Positions 17,865-26,965 are shown, numbered from the stretch's first letter. The stretch is DNA of 64,000 nt from Mycolicibacterium mengxianglii (GCF_015710575.1 NZ_CP065373.1:4154001-4218000); one strand, 5' to 3'. Program-made: numbers and translations. The notes: a model not told the origin generated them from the sequence alone.

Positions 17865-19046
17865 TCATGGCAACCGGCGCGCCGTACGCACCGCGTCCGC
17901 ACACGGCCCGGCCACCACCTCGGGGTGGCCTCGACCGCTCTGGCAGCCGATGCTGATCCGGAGGTCGCCGTCGACCAGCACCGTCCATTCGATGTCCCGG
18001 CCCGGACGGGTTTCGCGGTACGTGACGGCCGGTCGGCCGGCCCGGGTACCGGCGGGATTGAAATCGACGAATACATCAGGCGGTTCACCGTCCACCGCGC
18101 GGCGCAGTACAGCGGCGGTGGCGGCCAGGTCCGAGTTCGCTATCCGGGATTGCGTCAGATGCAGGACCGCATTCCCGTCCAGCGGTGAAACCACCTGCAC
18201 CCGAGCAGATCCGGGACCTTCGGTGACTCTGCGCACCACCCAGTCAGCGGGTATCTGCATGGTGGCCCTGCCTTCGACGAGCGCGGTGACCGGAGCCGCG
18301 ACGCCCCCCTGGTCCGGCTGTGGCCCCAGACGGACCAACAGCACCACCACGGCCAGCGCTGCAACAAGGCCGGCCGTCAGCAGCGCAGGTCTGCGCCACC
18401 GCCGGGGCACCGGTGTCACCTCGTCGAGCGTCTCTGCTGGTTCGGCGAACGCTGTTGCGGCCGCGATGAATTCGTGCTCCGGAGCGACCCGCACACGCAA
18501 TCGGGTTTCTGCCAGCGCCGCGCCGATGGCCTCAGCCAGTACGTCGCCGCCGGGAACCCCGGCCGCGACGTCGAGGATCACCGGCCGGGTCGGTCCCGCG
18601 GCCCGCACTGCGTCGACGATGTCGCTCACCAACACCGCAGGCTTCGTGGACCTCTCCCGCAGGGTGATCGGCGACCCGTCGGCAGTCACCACGACCGCGT
18701 GCGGCGCGATCTCGACCACGACGGCAGCCGGGGCCCGCCGTGCCCACACATTCGCTCGGGTGCACATCTGCAATCCGCCGGCCAGCTCGCCGGCCACGGC
18801 GCGCACCACGTTGATCCGAGGCGCCGGCCACCAGGACGGGTGGACCAGCAGCACCCGATCGGCGCCGCCGAGCAGGGGCCGCAGTACGTGGCGCCAGGCT
18901 TGGTGTATCGGCACCGGCCGATCACCGACAAGCACGAAACGGCCGTCGCCGTCGTCCAATACCGCACGCGCCTGCTCGGGATCGGCTGCGGCGCCGGATA
19001 ATCTGCTGATCAGCACCGGACCGACGGCGCAGACCGCGGTGGTCAC
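17865..19046 (-). CDS. Type VII secretion-associated protein (TIGR03931 family, Rv3446c-like)
   Basis: 393 aa. It has an N-terminal actin-like/Rossmann portion with VLLVHPSWWPAPRINVV, a single transmembrane helix (about residues 218-240, PALLTAGLVAALAVVVLLVR), and an extracytoplasmic C-terminal domain ending in GPCADAVRTARRLP. This arrangement and its place between eccC4 and esxU identify it as the conserved ESX-4 accessory protein; its exact role is unknown. The GTG start overlaps the eccC4 stop by 4 bases. Confidence 0.87.
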   Translation of the reverse strand: MTTAVCAVGPVLISRLSGAAADPEQARAVLDDGDGRFVLVGDRPVPIHQAWRHVLRPLLGGADRVLLVHPSWWPAPRINVVRAVAGELAGGLQMCTRANVWARRAPAAVVVEIAPHAVVVTADGSPITLRERSTKPAVLVSDIVDAVRAAGPTRPVILDVAAGVPGGDVLAEAIGAALAETRLRVRVAPEHEFIAAATAFAEPAETLDEVTPVPRRWRRPALLTAGLVAALAVVVLLVRLGPQPDQGGVAAPVTALVEGRATMQIPADWVVRRVTEGPGSARVQVVSPLDGNAVLHLTQSRIANSDLAATAAVLRRAVDGEPPDVFVDFNPAGTRAGRPAVTYRETRPGRDIEWTVLVDGDLRISIGCQSGRGHPEVVAGPCADAVRTARRLP

Positions 19047-21355
19047 TGCGGTGCCACCCAGGCCAGCTGAACGAGTTGCCGGCCGGACCGGCGGGTCAGC
19101 ATTGCACGGCCGGGGCGCAGTTGCCGGGGCCTGCCGGCACCCGCCAGGGCGGCATCGTCGGCGTGCTGGCTCAGTTGCATTGTTGCTGCACCGGATTCGC
19201 GTAATGCGCTCAGCAGCGGGTCATACAGCGAGCGGGCGCTCCCCCGCCCGGCCACGATGAGGTGCAAACCGATATCGGGCGCCTGCGGGATCAGTTCGAC
19301 CAGTGCAGCCAATGGGCTGTTGCCGCTGAGCACGTCGTAGTCATCGACGAGGACGTACACCTCCGGACCGGTCCACCACGACCGCCTTCGCAACTGCCGG
19401 GCATCGATGGCCGCCTCCGGCAGGCGGGCACCCAGCATGGCGGTCAGCGCGGCGACCGACTCGGTGCACTGCGTGGTGGTGGTGGCATATCCCGCGACCG
19501 GACCCTCGATGTCGAGCAGGGTCCGCCGGGGGTCGATCAGGTAGAGCTGTGCTGCGCCGGGCGGGCTCGTCCTGGCGATCTCCCGGCCGAGCAGCCGCAG
19601 TGCCGACGTCTTGCCGGACCCGGCGTCCCCGGAGATGAGCAGATGCGCCTGCTCACTGAAGTCCATTGCCACCACGGTGAATTCGTCGTCACCGAGGCCC
19701 AGCAGTGGGTGTTGCGGAAGGTCTACGTCGTCATAGTCGAGCTGGTCGGGAAGCATCATCACCACGGGCGCGCGCAGGTCGCCGTGCCGGGAGGTGAGTC
19801 GGCCTGCGGCCGCGGCGAGTGCTTGCGTCAAGCCGCGGTCGGTGGCCTGGCCGTCGAGGCGCGGCAACGCCACCACCATGGGGAAACCGTCGGGTGCCAG
19901 CCCGCTGCCGGGGCGGTCCCGGGGCACCAGCCGGGCGCGTTTGCGGTCGAGTTCGGAATCGACGGGGTCACCGAGCCGCAGTTCGATCCGGGTGCCGATC
20001 AGGTCTTTGAGTGCCGGGCGGATATCGGCCCACCGGGATGCGGTGAGCAGCACGTGGACGCCATAGGACAGCCCTTCGGCGGCGAGCCCGGCGATCGTCG
20101 GCTCCAGGTCGAGGAACTCCTGCCGCAGCGACGCCCAGCCGTCGACGATCAGGAACACCTCGCCATAGGGGTCGCCGTATCCGGCGGCCTGACGCAGCCG
20201 GAACTCGGCCATGGAGCCGACACCCAGTGCGCCGAACAGCACCTCCCGCCGCTGGACCACCGCGGCTACGTGCTCGACTGTGCGACGGACCAATTCGGGT
20301 TGTTGCCTGCCCGCGACCACACCGACATGCGGGAGCTCGCCCAGCGCGCCCAGGCTGCCGCCACCGAAATCCAGACAGTAGAGCTGGACCTGCGCGGGAT
20401 CGCAGGTGCCGCTGAGTGCCAGGGCGACCGTCCGCGCCGCCGTCGACTTCCCCGATTGTGGTGCGCCGACGATCGCGATGTTGCCTGCCGCGCCTGCCAG
20501 GTCGAGGATCACCGGCGCCACGCGCTGTTCGAAGGCCCGGTCGGCGATACCGATCGGGATCCGCAAGGACCCGGCAGGTACGTCTGCCAGCAGTGAATCC
20601 AGCGTCGGCGAACTGCTCACCGGCGCCAGCCACACCCGGTGAGCAGGCGGCCCATGCCCCTCCACCACGTCGAGCACGGCGTCCAGTACCCGCCGATCGG
20701 TCGCTGTCTCGCACAGTTCGCCGGTCACCGGCCGCACCGGGCCGGAGTGGGCACAGGTGAACCTCACCGGTCCGACGAGTCGGGTGCTTCGGCGGCCGGG
20801 CGCCCGGGGCACCGCGCCCGATACGTGCGTGGCCTGGAAGCGCACCGGCTCATCGGCGCCCACCTTCAGGAACGCCGCCCCGGGCGTGGCGGGGAGGTGG
20901 TAGGCGTCGGGCGTTCCGATCACCGTCCTTGACTCGTTCGGTGACAGGGTTTTCAGGCAGATGCGGTAGGAAAGATGGGACTCCAGGCCTCGCAGCCTGC
21001 CTTCGTCGAGACGCTGGCTGGCCAGCAGCAGGTGCATGCCCAGCGACCTGCCGAGGCGGCCGATCGCAACGAATACCTCGATGAAATCCGGCTGCCGACT
21101 GAGCAATTCGGAGAACTCGTCGACGATGACGAACAGCGCGGGCAGGGCCGGCAACTCGGTACGGGTGGTCCTGGCCTGGGTGTAGGCGGTGGCCGTCGGC
21201 AGATTGCCCGCGCTCCGCAGCAGCTGCTGACGGCGATGGATCTCGCCTTCGAGGGCATCCTGCATCCGGTCCACCAGATACGCCTCGTCGGCGAGGTTGG
21301 TGATGACGGCAGCGACATGCGGTGCCCGGTCGAGATCGAGGAAGGTGTAATTCAT
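19043..21355 (-). CDS. eccC4: EccC4 C-terminal part, separated by the integrated element
   Basis: 770 aa containing the rest of the first FtsK/SpoIIIE-type ATPase domain and the two following domains of the ESX-4 motor. From FLDLDRAPHVAAVITNLADE onward it is normal EccC: first-domain Walker B LFVIVDEFSELLS, second-domain Walker A AIVGAPQSGKSTAART, third-domain Walker A LLISGDAGSGKTSALR. The first seven codons, including ATG 21355, come from the element's left end, preceded by AAGGG; a fragment lacking the first Walker A could therefore be translated. Such a fragment cannot form the essential intact first ATPase. The N-terminal half is at 34508-35896. Confidence 0.9.
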   Translation of the reverse strand: MNYTFLDLDRAPHVAAVITNLADEAYLVDRMQDALEGEIHRRQQLLRSAGNLPTATAYTQARTTRTELPALPALFVIVDEFSELLSRQPDFIEVFVAIGRLGRSLGMHLLLASQRLDEGRLRGLESHLSYRICLKTLSPNESRTVIGTPDAYHLPATPGAAFLKVGADEPVRFQATHVSGAVPRAPGRRSTRLVGPVRFTCAHSGPVRPVTGELCETATDRRVLDAVLDVVEGHGPPAHRVWLAPVSSSPTLDSLLADVPAGSLRIPIGIADRAFEQRVAPVILDLAGAAGNIAIVGAPQSGKSTAARTVALALSGTCDPAQVQLYCLDFGGGSLGALGELPHVGVVAGRQQPELVRRTVEHVAAVVQRREVLFGALGVGSMAEFRLRQAAGYGDPYGEVFLIVDGWASLRQEFLDLEPTIAGLAAEGLSYGVHVLLTASRWADIRPALKDLIGTRIELRLGDPVDSELDRKRARLVPRDRPGSGLAPDGFPMVVALPRLDGQATDRGLTQALAAAAGRLTSRHGDLRAPVVMMLPDQLDYDDVDLPQHPLLGLGDDEFTVVAMDFSEQAHLLISGDAGSGKTSALRLLGREIARTSPPGAAQLYLIDPRRTLLDIEGPVAGYATTTTQCTESVAALTAMLGARLPEAAIDARQLRRRSWWTGPEVYVLVDDYDVLSGNSPLAALVELIPQAPDIGLHLIVAGRGSARSLYDPLLSALRESGAATMQLSQHADDAALAGAGRPRQLRPGRAMLTRRSGRQLVQLAWVAPQ

Positions 21356-21360
21356 ACACC
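21336..21360. other. Left attachment junction (attL)
   Basis: Core repeat TCGAGGAAGG (21336-21345) followed by the element arm ending TACACC at 21360. The arm supplies a start codon (ATG 21355, minus strand) to the 3-prime half of eccC4. Confidence 0.8.
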
Positions 21361-21392
21361 CTTAGAGGGTTCTCACAACGAGGAGGATCAGC

Positions 21393-21695
21393 ATGACCGC
21401 TGCAACCACCACTTCCGCAGACCTCGCGGTGCCGCCTGGCGCCGATGCCGATACCTGGGTTTGTAAAACCCGAGATATTTACCAGGCCATCGGCACCGTC
21501 CTCGCTTCCGACGACATCATGAAGTGTCCGTTGGTTACCGCGATGGCGCGCCAGCGTTTGGACGGCCAGCTGGAACAGTTCTTCGTCGAGGTCGACGACG
21601 CCGGACGACAACCGCTTTCAGCGGTACAGGCGCGCGAGCTCGCCGCCTACCTCATCGAGGCTGCCACAGTTATTGATGGGTGGGCCAGCCTATGA
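21393..21695 (+). CDS. Small element protein of unknown function
   Basis: 100 aa, starting at ATG 21393 behind an excellent GAGGAGG site just inside attL. The sequence is mostly helical with no recognised motif (DIYQAIGTVLASDDIMKCPL, AYLIEAATVIDGWASL). The stop overlaps the next start in an ATGA junction. It is the first of three small co-oriented genes at the left end. Confidence 0.7.
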   Translation: MTAATTTSADLAVPPGADADTWVCKTRDIYQAIGTVLASDDIMKCPLVTAMARQRLDGQLEQFFVEVDDAGRQPLSAVQARELAAYLIEAATVIDGWASL

Positions 21696-21931
21696 AAACA
21701 GAATCCGAGGCCGCCGTCTTACGGTCGACCGATACCTCAGTCGAAGGTAACGCGGTGCGGTCCATCGCCTTGAAAGAACTCACGTACATCCTGAGTCGGA
21801 TCCAACTGGAGGATCTGTCTACAGCAGAAATAGTCTCCGTTGTAACCGTAGTGCGACCTGTCTACGACCGCCGGCGGGCGGAACTCACTCCTCATGCCCC
21901 AGTTGTGCCGCTGCGAAGTGTCCGCTCGTGA
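21692..21931 (+). CDS. Small element protein of unknown function
   Basis: 79 aa from ATG 21692, coupled to the upstream gene by ATGA. Its helical core LTYILSRIQLEDLSTAEIVS, VVTVVRPVYDRRR resembles the product of the next gene (LLDTICMSDLTIDEIADITLVLEGVETR), so the two appear to be distant paralogues. No known domain was recognised. Confidence 0.65.
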   Translation: MKTESEAAVLRSTDTSVEGNAVRSIALKELTYILSRIQLEDLSTAEIVSVVTVVRPVYDRRRAELTPHAPVVPLRSVRS

Positions 21932-21985
21932 ATGAGGTGTTCGGTCGTCCCACGAGTTCTTTGAGACCCCAACGCAGCCGTGCTC

Positions 21986-22180
21986 ATGAGTAGCAGCCGC
22001 GACTACCTGGCAGGCCGACTCGGCGACCTGTTGGACACCATCTGCATGTCCGACCTCACCATCGACGAGATCGCTGACATCACGCTCGTGCTCGAGGGTG
22101 TTGAGACGCGACTCAAACAGCCTGCACCACCGCACCCGACCCGGCTCAGAATCGTCGCGCCAGCGCCCACCACAGGGTGA
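21986..22180 (+). CDS. Small element protein, paralogue of the preceding one
   Basis: 64 aa from ATG 21986. The pattern DLT-x2-EI-x2-(V/I)T-x-VL-x2-V-x2-R is shared with the gene at 21692-21931, and both end in short Pro-rich tails. The function is unknown. A terminator hairpin follows at 22238. Confidence 0.6.
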   Translation: MSSSRDYLAGRLGDLLDTICMSDLTIDEIADITLVLEGVETRLKQPAPPHPTRLRIVAPAPTTG

Positions 22181-22237
22181 AGTGACGACTGCGGTCAGTT
22201 TGACCACACTCACCTCGTGACTCGAAGTCATGCAGTT

Positions 22238-22268
22238 CGGCCCGCCACTACTCTCCAGTGGCGGGCCG
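22238..22268 (+). terminator. Terminator of the left-end small-gene operon
   Basis: A perfect 12-bp stem (22238-22249 with 22257-22268, 7-nt loop) lies 57 bases after the stop of the 64-aa gene. Confidence 0.8.
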
Positions 22269-22746
22269 TTCGGTTCGACAAAAGCACCCGGCCTGGTCGT
22301 CGCCGCAGGCCGATTCAACACGAGGAACCCTGTGCGTCGCATGAGGTTGACGGGGATTTTTTAACTTTTTTCTCAGCTGTCCTGAATTTGCTGCTGGGCG
22401 GCACGCGCCATGATCACTTGACGTTGGGGCATGTCGTTCACAGCGCACAGGAAACTCCTAGGCACGGCCTGAACAGGTAGTTTCGATCGGTAGTTATTCT
22501 TCAGGCATAAACCCGCGAGGGGGTATTTAGGTTGCATTTTGGTGCGATGTGGGTAGTCTTACGTCATGACAAGGACAACCGCCGCCAACGACAGCATGTC
22601 GCAGCACGGTCTGCGTTCAACATGCACAAGGCCATGGATCGCGTTCCAGTCGGCGTTCTTCGTCTAGGTCGGGCACTGCCCAACCGTTTCGCGGCACCGA
22701 AGTTTAATGCCGTTCTACTACTCCGATAAGTGTAGGGGAATCAGTC
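22269..22746. other. Gene-poor, AT-richer stretch upstream of the toxin-antitoxin operon
   Basis: 478 bases with no convincing gene. It contains T-rich runs near 22356-22372 and probably the promoter of the plus-strand operon starting at 22747. Possible short frames at 22532 and 22566 have no homology that I can recognise and poor codon character. Confidence 0.4.
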
Positions 22747-23127
22747 ATGCCTGACATCGACACCATAAGAGAGGGACATACCGAGACTGCACGTCTGGGT
22801 GTTCATGAACTGGTGCGCCGCCTGAACGCGCATCTGGGCCCTACTCTGGTGGCAGTTCTGGCGAACGTGAGGGATCGCAAGCTGCCTTCCAAATGGGCGC
22901 AGGCCGATGGCCCAGTGCCTCGGCCAGACTCCCAATCGCGGCTCCAAATGGCTCACCGAGTGTGGCTGTTGATCAGCGGCGCCGAGAACGAGCACGTCGC
23001 CCGGGCGTGGTTCATCGGTGCAAATCCCCGCTTGGGTGAAATCTCGCCGGTCATGAAGCTACAAGAAGGCGCACTGCCTGAAGTTATGAGTGCTGCTCGA
23101 GCATTTGTAGAAGGGGCCGACGACTAA
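22747..23127 (+). CDS. Xre/MbcA/ParS-type antitoxin
   Basis: 126 aa. The C-terminal half has the toxin-binding signature of this family: WLLISGAENEHVARAWFIGA, NPRLGEISPVMKLQEGALPE, VMSAARAFVEG. The N-terminal half (LVRRLNAHLGPTLVAVLANV, SKWAQ) fits the degenerate helix-turn-helix these antitoxins use to bind their own promoter. An AGGGGA site precedes ATG 22747. It is followed by a RES-domain toxin gene, the standard order for this module. Confidence 0.87.
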   Translation: MPDIDTIREGHTETARLGVHELVRRLNAHLGPTLVAVLANVRDRKLPSKWAQADGPVPRPDSQSRLQMAHRVWLLISGAENEHVARAWFIGANPRLGEISPVMKLQEGALPEVMSAARAFVEGADD

Positions 23128-23161
23128 AGCACGCCAATTGGCCGCTCCAAGGAGGGAAACG

Positions 23162-23947
23162 GTGCCGACCGGAGATCAAATCATCTGCCCAGACACTGGG
23201 TTTGCGCTAGTGCCCGCGACCGGTCAGACCGTCTTCCGAATCGCGAAGACGTCCTACGGCGCGATGAACCCTCCGCAGAGGGACAATTCCGTCGATCGGT
23301 CCAAGTGGAGCCGCTGGGATGTACCCAACGGAAGTACCGTGTACGGGGCGACCGATGAATCATGCAGCTACGCAGAGGCACTCGCAGCTCTCCGGCCTGC
23401 AATTGACATACAAATTTCTGATCTCTTCGACGACGAAGAGAACAGCGACCTGACACTAGAGCAGGTGGTGGCTGAGGAGTGGGCCGAGCGTAGCCACATG
23501 AAGCCAGGAAGCATTCCCGCTGGATGGCGCAGCGAACGAAACATGCACCAGCTCATCCTTCCAACCTACGGCTATTTTGTGGATATCGCTGCAGCAGAAT
23601 CTATCTCGGCCCTCTTTAAGAACCATGGAGACGTTCTCGCCGCTGCTGGCGTGGAGCACCTAACAACAAGCCATGTCACAAGCGAGCAGCGGGCGTTGAC
23701 GACGAGTATCGCCAGGATTGTTCACAGGGGGGTCCTTTTTGACGGATCCTTACCGCACGGCATCTACTACATGTCGAAGCACGACCGAGCGTGGGAATGC
23801 TGGGCGGTGTGGCTGAGAGCGGTGGATGACGGCAAGGATGTAGGTAGCGAGCCCACCAAAGCCGACGCCGGAACCGTCATTAAGAAGCCGCATCTAAATA
23901 GGCCGCTAAAGCGGGTCTGCGATCTATTCAGCCTCACCTGCCATTGA
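23162..23947 (+). CDS. RES-domain toxin
   Basis: 261 aa from GTG 23162, placed by a perfect AAGGAGGG site 6 bases upstream. RES toxins are NAD-depleting or ADP-ribosyl-transferring enzymes. The three name-giving residues can be placed: Arg in SRWDVPNGSTVYGATDE, Glu in SYAEALAALRP, and Ser in HGIYYMSKHDR. It lies 34 bases after its antitoxin gene. Either element maintenance or anti-phage defence would fit. Confidence 0.87.
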   Translation: MPTGDQIICPDTGFALVPATGQTVFRIAKTSYGAMNPPQRDNSVDRSKWSRWDVPNGSTVYGATDESCSYAEALAALRPAIDIQISDLFDDEENSDLTLEQVVAEEWAERSHMKPGSIPAGWRSERNMHQLILPTYGYFVDIAAAESISALFKNHGDVLAAAGVEHLTTSHVTSEQRALTTSIARIVHRGVLFDGSLPHGIYYMSKHDRAWECWAVWLRAVDDGKDVGSEPTKADAGTVIKKPHLNRPLKRVCDLFSLTCH

Positions 23948-24237
23948 AGAATGCCAGCGACGCGCGTCAAAAGCTCCACGTCATGACACCCGAAGAGCCC
24001 CACAGGATTCAACGCCTACGCGCCGTCGAATTCGCCGGCGGATACGAGGGAAAAAACTTACTGATCCGCGTCCCACATACGTCGGGCTCCCCCTGGACGC
24101 GGGTGAGCAGTTTCAAGGCCACGCACGGCCTTTTCAGGGGCCGCTTGGCTCGACGAGTTTCCGTGATCCTGGCTGACGGATCGGAACTGCTGTTCAATTT
24201 CAACGATGCCCTCGAGATCGGAATGATTCCCGGCTAA
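23944..24237 (+). CDS. Hypothetical element protein
   Basis: 97 aa if read from TTG 23944, which overlaps the toxin stop by 4 bases; 84 aa if read from ATG 23983. The central part looks beta-rich (FAGGYEGKNLLIRVPH, VSVILADGSELLFNFND). No family was recognised. It is co-directional with the toxin-antitoxin pair and the nuclease-like gene, so it may belong to the same operon. Confidence 0.55.
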   Translation: MKNASDARQKLHVMTPEEPHRIQRLRAVEFAGGYEGKNLLIRVPHTSGSPWTRVSSFKATHGLFRGRLARRVSVILADGSELLFNFNDALEIGMIPG

Positions 24238-24303
24238 CAATTGAGGGTCACTTTAAACCCCAGCTAGATCTGAAGACCGACCAATTCGTGGTGAGGGTGT
24301 CGC

Positions 24304-25464
24304 ATGGCCAAGGTTCGACTTTTCGACGATGAAGTCGAGTTGTATAGCGGACCTGCCACCGAGACTGAAAGCAGTTTTCATTTCCTCAACCGAGCCAAGG
24401 ACCCAGAGTGGGTCAGGGTCAGGGAGTTACTCGAACAGTGGTATTCACAACACGCAGACCCTGACGGCGACCTTCGTTCGAGATTTCGAAAGCATGATAT
24501 TCGACAACACGCCCCCGCATGGTGGGAACTCTATATAGGCGCCCTGTTCAGGCAACTCGGCTTCGATGTCACCGTGCACCCAGACCTGCCGGCGGGGTCA
24601 GGACATCCAGACTTCATGGTGTCTGATGACACGTCGCGCATGTACGTCGAATGTGTCGTGCTGTTCCAGAATCGTCCACCGCGCGGAAATCCCGACGCAC
24701 AGGCGTGGCTACTCGAGTGCATCAGCACCATGTCCAACCCCGACTTCTTGGTCGACGTCGACATCGACAAGTTCGGCACCCAACGTCCACGAAAAGCCGA
24801 CATCGTTCGAAAGGTCAACACTTGGCTCGAATCACTGGACTACGAACTGGCACTGACACTCGACCCTGCGGATGCAACCGAACAACGTTTCGTCTTCAAC
24901 GACTGGGAAGTCACACTCACAGCCGTCCCAGTGATGCGACAACACAGAGGCGAGCCGGGCCGCCTGGTCGGTCGCTACCCCATGAGTGGTGTGTACATCG
25001 TGACCAGCACCGAGGACATTCGAAAACTGCTCAAGGCGAAAGCGACTCAGTGCCGTGGCGTCAACGCCCCACTCATCATCGCGGTACACAACTATTCCAC
25101 TTTCGCCCACGACGACGACATGGAAGAGGCGCTATACGGCTCCGTCGCCTACCAATATTACGAGGATGTTCGGGATTCGACGCAGCCCATTAGACAACCA
25201 AATGGCTACTGGCATCCCGGCCCGCCAGCGCGAGGAGCAGACGTCTCCGCTGTCATGTTCAGCGAGCACCTACATCCGTACAACGTTGCCGACGTCTTGC
25301 CGAGCCTCTGGCTCAACCCGTGGGCCGCGCGCCCACTCTCAGGAAAGATGCCCCTCCAGAAACACACCGCCACCGACAACGGAACACCGTACGTTGCAGA
25401 AGAATCCGAGGTGGCGGCCGACAAGGTATTCGGCTTGCCAAACGGTTGGCCCCTGCGACTCTAA
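24304..25464 (+). CDS. PD-(D/E)XK nuclease-like protein
   Basis: 386 aa. An N-terminal core has the order expected of a PD-(D/E)XK fold: a helix with Glu (WWELYIGALFRQLGFDV), then GHPDFMV, then MYVECVVL. The terminal Lys of the motif is replaced (E-C-V), as in some divergent or inactive members. The C-terminal half has no recognised domain. It is the last gene of the plus-strand cargo operon, beside a RES toxin module, so a defence-type role is a reasonable inference. Catalytic activity is uncertain. Confidence 0.6.
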   Translation: MAKVRLFDDEVELYSGPATETESSFHFLNRAKDPEWVRVRELLEQWYSQHADPDGDLRSRFRKHDIRQHAPAWWELYIGALFRQLGFDVTVHPDLPAGSGHPDFMVSDDTSRMYVECVVLFQNRPPRGNPDAQAWLLECISTMSNPDFLVDVDIDKFGTQRPRKADIVRKVNTWLESLDYELALTLDPADATEQRFVFNDWEVTLTAVPVMRQHRGEPGRLVGRYPMSGVYIVTSTEDIRKLLKAKATQCRGVNAPLIIAVHNYSTFAHDDDMEEALYGSVAYQYYEDVRDSTQPIRQPNGYWHPGPPARGADVSAVMFSEHLHPYNVADVLPSLWLNPWAARPLSGKMPLQKHTATDNGTPYVAEESEVAADKVFGLPNGWPLRL

Positions 25465-25511
25465 ACCCATGGGCAACAGTTCATCTCGCCCCGAACGCTT
25501 TGGACTGCGGG

Positions 25512-26405
25512 TCAGTTTTCCTCGATTGGCAGAATTTCATCTTGTTGAGCCAACTCGATGAATCGCCACCGCTCGTCGGTTCTCTCCTTGAACGAATCTA
25601 CCGACCTTTGGTACGTAACGAGAACACGGAGATATTGCCCAATCCGCAGCGACTGCACTACCGATTCCGGAACGTCCTCGATCTCGGGGCGCGACTTGCC
25701 AACACGGAGCCGGACCTTTCCAGCGCCGTCTAACCGGTCAACACCGCCCGCGATGATCTCGGGAGATTCAACAGGCTTCCGCTCAAACAGACGGCGAGCG
25801 TTTTCTCGTCCACGCTCAGTCACAACGGACTGACGCCGTTTCCCATCTGATTGATACAGATCTAGGGCAAGCGCGGCGCCCGCCTTATCTAGCGACTCAA
25901 CAAGTTGGCGAACCCGGTCGTGTACATCTGTCTCGCCTTCTGTCTGCCGAACCAGCGACTCTGGGTCCGTTTCCAGGCTGTCGTGTATGTCGACGACCCG
26001 GTGCAGCGCCCCTTCCAGCGGTCCTGGAGACGGGACTCTAAGCTGACCGTCTTCCATCAGGGGGGCGCCGGGTTGGACGTGCATGATCAGGCTGCCAGGG
26101 CTGAACTGCCCGATGCCGATTTTCAGGTCGGCGGCCGCAGCCCCTGGTGAGACGGCGTTAATCTCATTCTGAAGTCTGACGATAATGTCTGCAGCTTCTG
26201 CATTGAAAATGCCACCGTCAAAAAGCTCCCCCGTCAGCTTGACGTCGAGGAACGGCGACACCGTGGCGCCGGTGTCGAACTTCTGGAGTCCGTCGAGCAG
26301 GGCCGCCCTCAGGAAGCTCGAGGGAAGGTCTTCCTCGTCGTCAAAGAAATCATCGTCGACATCTAGACCATCGAACGCATCTGGGTACTGATCGCGGATG
26401 CTCAC
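25512..26405 (-). CDS. Hypothetical protein paired with a nucleotidyltransferase-like gene
   Basis: 297 aa from GTG 26405, with a GGAGG site and a GTGA overlap with the upstream gene. The N-terminus is very acidic (DGLDVDDDFFDDEEDLPSSF). No domain was recognised; the C-terminal third looks beta-rich (GAGKVRLRVGKSRPEIEDV, LRVLVTYQR). The tight coupling suggests that it acts with the nucleotidyltransferase-like protein. Confidence 0.7.
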   Translation of the reverse strand: MSIRDQYPDAFDGLDVDDDFFDDEEDLPSSFLRAALLDGLQKFDTGATVSPFLDVKLTGELFDGGIFNAEAADIIVRLQNEINAVSPGAAAADLKIGIGQFSPGSLIMHVQPGAPLMEDGQLRVPSPGPLEGALHRVVDIHDSLETDPESLVRQTEGETDVHDRVRQLVESLDKAGAALALDLYQSDGKRRQSVVTERGRENARRLFERKPVESPEIIAGGVDRLDGAGKVRLRVGKSRPEIEDVPESVVQSLRIGQYLRVLVTYQRSVDSFKERTDERWRFIELAQQDEILPIEEN

Positions 26406-26965
26406 ACGACCACCTCCAGATACCCTCGCCGTGTCGTACATTCTTCCACGGTCGGCGGCGCCTTAACATCCTCGTTTGTTCGGCGCCTCTGCCAAAAGTC
26501 GTCCAGCTTGCCACGGTCTGAAATGTAGGCGGCTTCCTGGGCCGATCTACCCGCCGCCGACAGGGCGCTCACAACCGGCACCCACGTGATCGGAAAGACC
26601 TCGACGCCGTATCGAGACTTGATCGATTCGCGATGACCGGTCAACTGCTTGATGCCACGCTTTCGCACATTATCCGCGACGCCGCCGTCGATGACCGGGG
26701 TTATATCGACGTCGGTCGGGTCTAGCCGGTTTGACGCAAAACTCCCAGCGACCCACACGTACCTCAGCAAGGTAGATGATTCAATCCCCGACTCTTCTTC
26801 GAGTAGTTGCCACATAGCTAGGTACCGAATGAAGCCCTGAAACAGGGGGCTACGGGTGGTCGACGCGGAAAAGTCTGTGTGCGCTGCAAATCGCGCTTCT
26901 AGCTCCGGGAGCGTGCATCGAAAACGACCGGGCGGAAGATGGCCATCCACCAAATCGGGAATCAC
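26402..26965 (-). CDS. Nucleotidyltransferase-like protein
   Basis: 187 aa. The segment VWVAGSFASNRLDPTDVDIT matches the GS-x(n)-D-x-D active-site signature of the polymerase-beta-type nucleotidyltransferase superfamily, close to small MNT/DUF6932-like proteins. Such domains occur in toxin-antitoxin and phage-defence pairs where one protein is modified by the other. Its coupled partner is the 297-aa protein. The likely start is a GTG at 26965. Confidence 0.72.
   Translation of the reverse strand: MIPDLVDGHLPPGRFRCTLPELEARFAAHTDFSASTTRSPLFQGFIRYLAMWQLLEEESGIESSTLLRYVWVAGSFASNRLDPTDVDITPVIDGGVADNVRKRGIKQLTGHRESIKSRYGVEVFPITWVPVVSALSAAGRSAQEAAYISDRGKLDDFWQRRRTNEDVKAPPTVEECTTRRGYLEVVV

Noticed and set aside
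22532..22729. 65-codon frame upstream of the antitoxin
   Set aside because: No ribosome-binding site, unnatural composition, and it lies where the toxin-antitoxin promoter is expected.
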